DNA of 64,000 nucleotides from JBBRHQ01 sp963815645 (GTDB taxonomy: Bacteria > Actinomycetota > Thermoleophilia > Solirubrobacterales > 70-9), in NCBI GenBank assembly GCA_963815645.1, contig CAWFHL010000001.1, positions 2,356,001-2,420,000 on the forward strand, written 5' to 3'. Of the stretch, positions 55,701 to 64,000 are shown one piece after another. The translations under genes were made by a program, and so were the position numbers. Position 1 is the first letter of the stretch, and each line of letters opens with the position of its first letter. Below the pieces are notes generated by a model. The model was not told the origin of the DNA. It made no database searches and worked only from the letters and a program-made list of their open reading frames with translations.

Positions 55701-58700
55701 GCGATCAACAGCGTCGGGCCCGGGCAGGAGTCCGCTCCATCAAATCCGGTCACGCCGACCACTGTCAGCGTCCCCAGTGCCCCGACCGGGGTGAGCGCCG
55801 CGCCCAAGAGCGCGGGTGCCCAGGTTTCGTGGACGGCGCCGGCGAGCAACGGCGGCAGCCCGATCACCAGCTATCGGATAACGCCTTACGTCGGCTCGAG
55901 CCCGCAGGCGACGACCAGCGCACCCTCGGGTGCGACGTCGGCGAGCGTCACCGGGCTCACAAATGGCACCGCCTACACCTTCACGGTCACCGCGATCAAC
56001 AGCGGCGGGCCCGGCGCCGAGTCCGCGCCCTCGAGCCCGGTCACCCCGAACGGGATGATCTTCGACCTCGCGACCCCGTCGGTGGTCGACTCGGGAGACG
56101 GCGGCTCGGTGGAGCTCGGGGTGAAGTTCCAGAGCGACACCGCCGGAACGATCGACGGCATCCGCTTCTACAAGGCGGCCGCCAACACCGGCACCCACAT
56201 CGGCAGCCTCTGGAACGCCAGCGGGACGCTGCTGGCGCAGGCGACCTTCAGCGGGGAGAGCGGGTCGGGCTGGCAGCAGGTGCGCTTCGCCAACCCGGTG
56301 CCGATCCAGGCAAACACCACCTATGTCGCCGGCTACCTGGCTCCGAACGGGCATTACTCGGTCAACGGCCCGACCCTCGCCGCCGGCGTCGACAATCCGC
56401 CGCTGCATGCCCTTGCCAACGGCACCAGCGCCAACGGGGTCTACGCCTACGGCTCGAGCGTGGCCTTCCCGACTAACACCTACCAGTCCTCGAACTACTG
56501 GGTCGACGTGCTCTATTCGGCGGCGGCGCCTCCCGCCGCACCTGGGCCGGTTACGGGCGTCTCGGCGACCGCCGGCCTCGGCACGGCCACGATCTCCTGG
56601 TCGGCTCCGTCGAGCGGCGGCGCTCCGACCAGCTACGTGGTCACCCCCTACGTCGGCGGCAATCCGCAGGCGCCGGCCACCGTCACCGGCTCGCCTCCGG
56701 CGACGACGACGACGATCAGCGGGCTGACGCCTGGAACCACCTACACCTTCACCGTCAGGGCGGTCAACGGCAGCGGCTCGGGGCCTGAGTCGGCGCCGTC
56801 GAACCCGGTCACGCCGTCCACCTCGGTGACCGCCCCGGGAGCACCGACCAACGTCAGCGCCACCGCCGGAGTGGAGCAGGCGACCGTCAACTGGACGCCG
56901 CCGGCCAACGACGGCGGCAGCGCGATCACCAGCTACCGGATCACCCCCTACATCGGCGCCAACGCCCAGACGCCGACCACGGTCAGCGCCCCGGCGACCT
57001 CGAAGACGATCACCGGCCTCACCGGCGGCACGACATACACCTTCAAGGTCGCCGCGATCAACAGCGTCGGGGCCGGGTCGGACTCGGCGGCGTCGAACCC
57101 GGTCACGCCGACCTCCCCGGTGACCGCTCCGGGAGCACCGACCAACGTCAGCGCCACCGCCGGAGTCGGGCAGGCGACCGTCAACTGGACGCCGCCGGCC
57201 AACGACGGCGGCAGCGCGATCACCAGCTACCGGATCACCCCCTACATCGGCGCCAACGCCCAGACGCCGACCACGGTCAGCGCCCCGGCGACTTCGAAGA
57301 CGATCACCGGCCTCACCGGCGGCACGACCTACACCTTCAAGGTCGCCGCGATCAACAGCGTCGGGGCCGGGCCGGACTCGGCGGCCTCGAATCCGGTGAC
57401 GCCGACCTCGGCGACCGCCCCGGGAGTGCCGACCGGAGTCAGCGCCGCGGCAGGGGGCAACCAGGCCACCGTCAACTGGACGCCGCCGGCCAACGACGGC
57501 GGCAGCCCGATCACCAGCTACCGGATAACGCCGTATATCGGCTCCAACGCCCAGACGCCCTCGACCGCGGCGTCGACGGCGACCTCGGCGACGATCACCG
57601 GCCTCACCGGCGGCACGACCTACACCTTCACGGTGACCGCGATCAACAGCGTCGGGCCCGGGCAGGAGTCCGCTCCATCAAATCCGGTCACGCCGACCAC
57701 TGTCAGCGTCCCCAGTGCCCCGACCGGGGTGAGCGCCGCGCCCAAGAGCGCGGGTGCCCAGGTTTCGTGGACGGCGCCGGCGAGCAACGGCGGCAGCCCG
57801 ATCACCAGCTATCGGATAACGCCTTACGTCGGCTCGAGCCCGCAGGCGACGACCAGCGCACCCTCGGGTGCGACGTCGGCGAGCGTCACCGGGCTCACAA
57901 ATGGCACCGCCTACACCTTCACGGTCACCGCGATCAACAGCGGCGGGCCCGGCGCCGAGTCCGCGCCCTCGAGCCCGGTCACCCCGAACGGGATGATCTT
58001 CGACCTCGCGACCCCGTCGGTGGTCGACTCGGGAGACGGCGGCTCGGTGGAGCTCGGGGTGAAGTTCCAGAGCGACACCGCCGGAACGATCGACGGCATC
58101 CGCTTCTACAAGGCGGCCGCCAACACCGGCACCCACATCGGCAGCCTCTGGAACGCCAGCGGGACGCTGCTGGCGCAGGCGACCTTCAGCGGGGAGAGCG
58201 GGTCGGGCTGGCAGCAGGTGCGCTTCGCCAACCCGGTGCCGATCCAGGCAAACACCACCTATGTCGCCGGCTACCTGGCTCCGAACGGGCATTACTCGGT
58301 CAACGGCCCGACCCTCGCCGCCGGCGTCGACAATCCGCCGCTGCATGCCCTTGCCAACGGCACCAGCGCCAACGGGGTCTACGCCTACGGCTCGAGCGTG
58401 GCCTTCCCGACTAACACCTACCAGTCCTCGAACTACTGGGTCGACGTCCTCTATTCGGCGGCGGCGCCTCCCGCCGCACCTGGGCCGGTTACGGGCGTCT
58501 CGGCGACCGCCGGCCTCGGCACGGCCACGATCTCCTGGTCGGCTCCGTCGAGCGGCGGCGCTCCGACCAGCTACGTGGTCACCCCCTACGTCGGCGGCAA
58601 TCCGCAGGCGCCGGCCACCGTCACCGGCTCGCCTCCGGCGACGACGACGACGATCAGCGGGCTGACGCCTGGAACCACCTACACCTTCACCGTCAGGGCG

Positions 58701-59523
58701 GTCAACGGCAGCGGCTCGGGGCCTGAGTCGGCGCCGTCGAACCCGGTCACGCCGTCCACCGCGGCGGCGCCGGGCAAGCCGACCGCGGCGACCGCGGCGG
58801 CTCGCAGCCAGAGCGCTCTTGTGAGCTGGACAGCGCCGGCCAGCGACGGCGGCAGCCCGGTCACCAGTTATCGAATCACCCCGTTCGTGGGGACCACCGC
58901 GCAGACGCCGACCACCGTTGGCGCGGCCGCAACCTCGGCGACGGTCAGCGGGCTGACCAACGGCACCAACTACACCTTCACCGTCACCGCGATCAATGCC
59001 ATCGGACCCGGGCCCGCCTCGGACGCAACCGCTGCGGTGATGCCCCGCGCGACGATCTTCGAGCAGGGGGTGCCCGCGACCCAGAACGTCAACGACGCGG
59101 GCTCGGTGGTGCTCGGGGTGAAGTTCCAAAGCGACACCGCCGGCACGATCACGGGGTATCCGCTTCTTCAAGTCGACCGCCAACACGGGGACCCACATCG
59201 TCAGCCTCTGGAGCAGCTCGGGGACCCTGCTGGCGCAGGCAACGGCAACCAACGAGACCGCATCCGGCTGGCAGGAGGTGCAGTTCGCCAACCCTGTTTC
59301 GATCGCTGCCAACACGACGTATGTCGCCAGCTATCTGGCGCCCGCCGGCCACTACTCGGCCAACGGACAGGGCTTCGCCAGCGCCACGGACGCGCCTCCG
59401 TTGCATGCCCTCGCCAACGCCACCAGCCCCAACGGGGTCTACGCCTACAGCGCCTCGAACACCTTCCCTACCAACAACTACAACGCGACCAACTACTGGG
59501 TCGACGTCCTCTTCACCCCCTGA
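52713..59523 (+). CDS. Giant secreted protein: DMFase-beta-like domain, Ig-like domain, four DUF4082 and ten FN3 domains; one frameshift
   Basis: About 2,269 aa when corrected. The signal peptide (MIASFLLVLIAAVAVVAV) ends near residue 33. Residues about 40-535 match the N,N-dimethylformamidase beta-subunit-like domain (FYSEYQMIRFLERNGYDLSY, SSGHDEYWAAGERQSVEAAR, AFFSGNELFWKTRW). An Ig-like domain (555-650) follows, then DUF4082 domains starting near 653, 1115, 1761 and 2110, separated by FN3 units of about 97 residues (three, five and two per gap). Near 59157 one extra T breaks the last DUF4082; removing it gives ITGIRFFKSTANTGTH and the end WVDVLFTP at TGA 59521-59523. DMFase-like domains may hold iron through Tyr/Glu; activity here is unproven. 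No sortase motif or C-terminal anchor is seen. Its frame happens to run open into the next gene. Confidence 0.85.
52809..55352 (+). repeat. Copy 1 of a 2.5-kb near-identical direct repeat
   Basis: Matches 60505-63048 at a constant offset of 7,696 bp. I noticed a single difference (C 52913 versus G 60609). Identity begins just after the two different signal peptides (at GCCGATCCATGCGCC) and fades in the first FN3 unit. Confidence 0.88.
55204..58759 (+). repeat. Internal 1,938-bp duplication of FN3-FN3-FN3-DUF4082-FN3 segment
   Basis: About 55204-56821 recurs at 57142-58759, offset 1,938 bp (646 codons), with almost no base differences seen (for example GACGTGCTC versus GACGTCCTC at 56506/58444). 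Between them, 56827-57115 is another FN3 unit of the same type. The near-identity at third positions shows recent duplication or conversion. Confidence 0.85.
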
Positions 59524-59534
59524 TCGGAGCAATC

Positions 59535-60185
59535 GTGCCCAAGGAGACAGCCATTCCCTTCCGCCGTGCCCTCGCCATCGCTCTAGCGCTGACCGCGGCC
59601 TCCGCGCTCGCGGCGTGCGGTGGCTCGGCGTCCTCGCCGGCGGGGAGCGCCGGCGCCGATCGCGCCGGGGTCGAGCTGGCCGCGCTGCAGAATCCCCTGG
59701 TGAACCCCAAGGGCGCACAGAACGGGTCCGGCTACATCGTCTCCTCATCCGACCCGATCACCGCGACGACCAACCGGCCGAGCGTCGCCCGCTACCCGAC
59801 CGGGCCCGACAACGACGAGGTGAGCACGACCGGGGCCGACCCGATCCGTCCCTGCAGCTTCGTCTCCGGCGGCGAGGCGCGCACGATAACCGGCGCGGCA
59901 GTGCAGATGAGCGCCGGGATGCAGGGTCCGACCTGCATCTACGAGATGCGCCATCCCAGCCGCCAGGTGACCGTCGCCGTCCTGCCGACCCGGATCGCCG
60001 GCCTTCGCCGTCATGCGCGCAGCGCCACCCGCGCTGCGGTCAGGGGGCGGACCGGCTGGTGTCTGCGCTATGGATCGACCTCGCTGGCGGTTCCCCTGTC
60101 CGGGGGCCGGATGCTGAGCGTCAGCGCCCCGTGCAAGCTCGCCAAGCGCTTCGCGTCGAGGGCGCTCGGCCGCGTCCCGCGCTGA
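59535..60185 (+). CDS. Putative lipoprotein of unknown function
   Basis: 216 aa. GTG 59535 follows the giant gene by 11 bp, with GGAG 5 nt upstream. A lipoprotein signal peptide (FRRALAIALALTAASALAAC) has lipobox LAAC, so it should be lipid-anchored outside the membrane. The mature part has GSGYIVSSSDPITATTNRPSVARYPTGPDNDEVS, Cys residues in RPCSFVSGGEA, GPTCIYEM, WCLRYG and SAPCKLAK (possible disulfides), and a basic middle. I do not recognise the domain. As written it continues the frame of the giant gene, but the stop at 59521 in the corrected frame and its own start and lipobox show it is separate. It lies between the two giant paralogues and may act with them. Confidence 0.72.
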   Translation: MPKETAIPFRRALAIALALTAASALAACGGSASSPAGSAGADRAGVELAALQNPLVNPKGAQNGSGYIVSSSDPITATTNRPSVARYPTGPDNDEVSTTGADPIRPCSFVSGGEARTITGAAVQMSAGMQGPTCIYEMRHPSRQVTVAVLPTRIAGLRRHARSATRAAVRGRTGWCLRYGSTSLAVPLSGGRMLSVSAPCKLAKRFASRALGRVPR

Positions 60186-60219
60186 GTCCCGCGCTGAGGC
60201 CGGGAAGGCTCACGAGGGG

Positions 60220-60330
60220 TCCGCGAGGGCGCCCTCAAGCCTCAGCAGGGCCTTTGACCCGGACTCTGCTGGAGCAGCAGGTCGAGCGTCCAGAGGTCGA
60301 ATGCGTCGGCTTCCTAGGACGACTCGGGCC
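60220..60330 (+). pseudogene. Decayed fragment resembling the 5' part of prfB, with recoding site
   Basis: CCTTTGACCCGG (60251-60262) is identical to prfB 51566-51577. It is followed by GAGCAG, AGGTCG, GAGG.CGA.ATGC and GGCTTC..GGACGA in prfB order, with small indels. Upstream, TCCGCGAG lies exactly 24 nt before CTTTGAC in both. The rest of 60186-60411 shows nothing else recognisable. Confidence 0.5.
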
Positions 60331-60411
60331 GCCACGGCCGTGGCCGGAGTCGGTCGCCTTTTGTACCTGGTGGGCAGGAGCTCCCCTAGGCCCGCCCCGT
60401 TGGTTCCCCGC

Positions 60412-63400
60412 ATGAGCTTGCCGAGACGCCTGGTGCCCTCATTTTCGCTTGCCTCCCTTCTGGCGGGCATCGTCCTAGTTCAGTTGGGCGGCCCGGCCTC
60501 CGCAGCCGATCCATGCGCCCCTCCGGTGACCAACCAGGTCGCCTGCGAGAACACCAAGCCGGGCGATCCCCCCTCCGATTGGCAGATCAACGGGGTTGGA
60601 GACAGCTCGATCCAGGGATTCGCCACCTCGATGAGCGTCAATCTCGGCCAGACGGTCAACTTCAAGATCAAGACCCCGGCGAGCTCCTACCACATCGACA
60701 TCCTCCGGCTCGGCTACTACAACGGCGACGGCGCCCGCAAAATCGCCTCCAACATCCAGCCCTCGGCGAGCCTGCCGCAGACCCAGCCGGCCTGCCAGAC
60801 GACCAGCTCCACCGGCCTGGTCGACTGCGGCAACTGGAAGGTCTCCGCCTCCTGGACGGTCCCGAACAACGCCGTCTCTGGCCTCTACATAGCCCACCTG
60901 GTCCGCAACGACACCGGCGGCGAGAGCCAGATCTTCTTCGTCGTGCGCGATGACTCCAGCCATTCGGATGTCGTGCTGAAGACCGCCGACGCGACCTGGC
61001 AGGCCTACAACGCCTACGGGGGCAACAGCCTCTACTCCTGCACCGTCTCCTGCCCGCCCGGGAACCCCGGCGGCTACAAGGCTGCATACGCGGTCTCCTA
61101 CAACCGCCCCTTCGACGGGACTCTGGCCACCGACAACGGGATGTCGGACCCGTTCTACTCCGAGTACCAGATGATCCGCTTCCTGGAGCGCAATGGCTAC
61201 GACCTCAGCTACGTCGCCCAGAAGGACGTCGACTCCAACGGGACATTGCTCCAGAACCACAAGACGTTCATCTCCAGCGGCCACGACGAGTACTGGGCCG
61301 CAGGCGAGCGCCAGAGCGTCGAGGCGGCGCGCAACGCCGGGGTCAACCTCGCCTTCTTCAGCGGCAACGAGCTGTTCTGGAAGACGCGCTGGACCCCGAG
61401 CTCTGCCGACGGGACCAGTACGCCCTATCGCACCCTGGTCGACTACAAGGACACCCACTTCGACGCGCCGGTCGATCCGTCCTACCCGCCGGTCACGACC
61501 CCGACCTGGCGCGATCCGCGCTACAGCCCGCCGGGCGACGCCGGCCGCCCCGAGAACAGCCTCAGCGGTCAGATCTTCCTGGTCAACGCGGGCACTTCGG
61601 ATATCAAGGTGCCGTCCACCTTCAGCAAGCTCCGCTTCTGGCGGAACACCGCCGTCTCCACCCTGACCTCGGGTCAGACCCTGACCCTGGGGGCGGGCAC
61701 CGGCACCCTGGGCTACGAGTGGGACGTCGACCCTGACAACGGCTTCCGTCCCGCTGGGCGCTTCCCGCTCTCCTCGACTACGGTCAGTGGCCTGCAGACG
61801 TTCACCGACTATGGCACCGGGGTCGCAGACAACACCACCGCCTCGCACAGCCTCTCCCTCTACCGCGCCCCGAGCGGCGCCCTGGTCTTCGGCGCCGGCA
61901 CCGTGCAGTGGTCATGGGGGCTCGACATAACCAACGCCTGGAACAGCGGCGCCACCAACCCCGACGCCACCCACACCGACGCCAACATGCAGCAGGCCAC
62001 GGTCAACCTGCTGGCCGACATGGGTGCCCAGCCGGCGACCCTGCAGTCCGGGCTCGTCGGCACCCCCAAGTCGACCGACACGACGGCGCCCACCGCGGCC
62101 ATCAGCTCGCCCTCGTCGGGGGCCTCGCTCACCGACGGCAACACCGTCACCGTCTCCGGAACGGCCGCGGACACCGGCGGGGGCAACGTCGCCGCGGTCG
62201 AGGTCTCCACCGACGGGGGCTCGACCTGGCACACCGCGAACGGGACCAGCTCCTGGACCTACTCGTGGAACGTCCACGGCGGCCCCTCGACCACGGTCAA
62301 GGCCCGGGCCATCGATGACTCCGGCAACATCGGCAACGCCACCGCGGGCACGCCGGTCACCGTCAACTGCCCATGCACGGTCTTCGGCGGCACCGTCCCC
62401 GGGACCACGGACTCGGGTGACAACGGCTCGCTCGAGGTAGGGGTGAAGTTCCGCAGCGACCTCCCGGGGACGATCAGCGGCGTCCGCTTCTACAAGAGCG
62501 CCAAGAACACCGGCACCCACGTCGGCAGCCTCTGGAAGGCCGACGGCACCCTGCTGGCGCAGGCGACCTTCAGCGGCGAGACCGCCAGCGGCTGGCAGAA
62601 GGTCAACTTCTCCAGCCCGGTGACGATCCAGCCGAACACCACCTACGTGGCGGGCTACTTCGCACCCAACGGGCATTACTCCGCCCAGGAGTGGGCGCTA
62701 AACCATCCGCCAGCGACCGGGCCCGACAACCTCGACGCCCCGCCGCTGCACGTCCTGCCCGATTCCAGCAGCGGCGGCAACGGGCTCTACCAGTACGACT
62801 CGAGCCCCGTCTTCCCGACCAACACCTACCAGTCCGAGAACTACTGGGTCGACGTGCAGTTCAACCCCTCGACACCGGCCCAGGCTCCGGGGCAGGTGAC
62901 CAACGTCAGCGCCACCGCCGGAGTCGGGCAGGCGACCGTCAACTGGACGCCGCCGGCCAACGACGGCGGCAGCGCGATCACCAGCTACCGGATCACCCCC
63001 TACATCGGCGCCAACGCCCAGACGCCGACCACGGTCAGCGCCCCGGCGTCTTCGAAGACGATCACCGGCCTCACCGGCGGCACGACCTACACCTTCACGG
63101 TGACCGCGATCAACAGCGTCGGGCCGGGGCAGGAGTCGGCGCCCTCGAACGCCACCACCCCTACGACGTCGCCCGGGGCGCCGACGGGGGTGAGCGCCAC
63201 CGCCGGAGTCGGAGCAGGCGACCGTCAACTGGACGCCGCCGGCCAACGACGGCGGCAGCGCGATCACCAGCTACCGGATCACCCCCTACATCGGCGCCAA
63301 CGCCCAGACGCCGACCACGGTCAGCGCCCCGGCGACCTCGAAGACGATCACCGGCCTCACCGGCGGCACGACCTACACCTTCACGGTGACCGCGATCAAC

Positions 63401-64000
63401 AGCGTCGGGCCGGGGCAGGAGTCGGCGCCCTCGAACGCCACCACCCCTACGACGTCGCCCGGGGCGCCGACGGGGGTGAGCGCCACCGCCGGAGTCGGAG
63501 CAGGCGACCGTCAACTGGACGCCGCCGGCCAACGACGGCGGCAGCGCGATCACCAGCTACCGGATCACCCCCTACATCGGCGCCAACGCCCAGACGCCGA
63601 CCACGGTCAGCGCCCCGGCGACTTCGAAGACGATCACCGGCCTCACCGGCGGCACGACCTACACCTTCACGGTGACCGCGATCAACAGCGTCGGGCCGGG
63701 GCAGGAGTCGGCGCCCTCGAACGCCACCACCCCTACGACGTCGCCCGGGGCGCCGACGGGGGTGAGCGCCACCGCCGGAGTCGGAGCAGGCGACCGTCAA
63801 CTGGACGCCGCCGGCCAACGACGGCGGCAGCGCGATCACCAGCTACCGGATCACCCCCTACATCGGCGCCAACGCCCAGACGCCGACCACGGTCAGCGCC
63901 CCGGCGACTTCGAAGACGATCACCGGCCTCACCGGCGGCACGACCTACACCTTCACGGTGACCGCGATCAACAGCGTCGGGCCGGGGCAGGAGTCGGCGC
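60412..64000 (+). CDS. Second giant DMFase-beta-like/DUF4082/FN3 secreted protein, runs off window; three +1 indels
   Basis: Paralogue of the gene at 52713. A different signal peptide (MSLPRRLVPSFSLASLLAGIVLVQLG) leads into the same mature sequence from DPCAPPVTNQVACENTKPGD. The DMFase-beta-like, Ig-like and first DUF4082 domains are identical at protein level, and the first FN3 unit nearly so. From 63175 the gene has at least three FN3 units with an extra base each (TCGGAGCAG where the intact unit has TCGGGCAG), at about 63211, 63497 and 63783. As written the literal frame stops near 63675; with three +1 corrections the FN3 sequence stays open to the window end. ATG 60412 is chosen for the signal peptide; the upstream frame from 60301 has no support. 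Confidence 0.82.
60505..63048 (+). repeat. Copy 2 of the 2.5-kb near-identical direct repeat
   Basis: Partner of 52809-55352 (offset 7,696 bp). Such a pair can recombine and could delete or multiply the lipoprotein gene and the rest of the first giant gene. Confidence 0.88.
63175..64000 (+). repeat. Tandem 286-bp FN3-encoding units, non-multiple of three
   Basis: Units start at about 63175, 63461 and 63747 (period 286 bp) and are virtually identical, for example GCCCGGGGCGCCGACGGGGG at 63171, 63457 and 63743. The preceding unit is 285 bp away and in frame, so each tandem unit is one base longer. Confidence 0.88.

Noticed and set aside
55189..59040. Regularly spaced repeats that could look like a CRISPR array
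   Set aside because: Units are about 290 bp, in frame and encode FN3 domains. There are no short repeats with unique spacers and no cas genes.
52713..60185. One continuous 2,490-codon reading frame covering the giant gene and the lipoprotein
   Set aside because: It stays open only because one extra T near 59157 shifts the frame. The corrected frame ends at 59523 with a normal DUF4082 C-terminus, and the lipoprotein has its own GTG, ribosome site and lipobox.

Overview
The window is a high-G+C bacterial chromosome segment. Gene content and order (rpmE, DUF1385, prfA, prmC, tsaC, glyA, wecA, then an atpBEFHAGDC operon; isobutyryl-CoA mutase; DUF4082/FN3 secreted proteins; many apparently leaderless genes) suggest an actinobacterium, most likely of the Thermoleophilia/Solirubrobacterales type. 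The lineage is inferred from style and synteny, not from a marker gene. No rRNA, tRNA, CRISPR array, insertion sequence or prophage was seen.

Layout. 1-12.3 kb is a catabolic block: a leucyl aminopeptidase (minus strand, cut by the window edge), a thiolase, a HAD phosphatase, the two subunits of a B12-dependent acyl-CoA mutase (icmA and icmB, separated by a secreted YncE-propeller/phosphoesterase), and etfB-etfA-ETF:quinone oxidoreductase. Together these would degrade branched or short acyl-CoAs and pass electrons to the quinone pool. 12.3-17.4 kb has a DMT-type membrane protein and an overlapping trio: DegT aminotransferase, an SDR-epimerase/GT28 glycosyltransferase fusion, and a polysaccharide deacetylase. 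This trio looks like a cell-surface glycan or glycolipid pathway. 17.4-21.3 kb holds a small hypothetical gene, an alpha/beta hydrolase divergent from a TetR regulator, and a GGDEF/HD-GYP c-di-GMP enzyme. 21.4-37.2 kb is the conserved housekeeping block ending in the ATP synthase operon. 37.2-47 kb has an M20 peptidase, an LCP cell-wall ligase-like protein, UDP-glucose dehydrogenase, two NDP-sugar pyrophosphorylases, a phosphoglucose/phosphomannose isomerase, a PAP2-like membrane protein and ahcY. 47-52.6 kb has comF, hpf, secA, a SnoaL-like gene and prfB with its programmed frameshift site.

52.7-64 kb is the most unusual part. Two giant secreted multidomain proteins (N,N-dimethylformamidase-beta-like domain, Ig-like domain, DUF4082 and FN3 repeats) share about 2.5 kb of nearly identical DNA and flank a small lipoprotein gene. 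The first also contains an internal 1,938-bp duplication. Upstream of the second lies what looks like a decayed copy of the 5' part of prfB, including its CTTTGAC recoding site. The second carries three tandem 286-bp FN3 units that each have the same +1 indel.

Data quality. At least eight conserved genes carry frameshifts, nearly all repaired by deleting single extra bases, and they cluster at 23.95-26.0 kb. I read most of these as consensus errors rather than biology.
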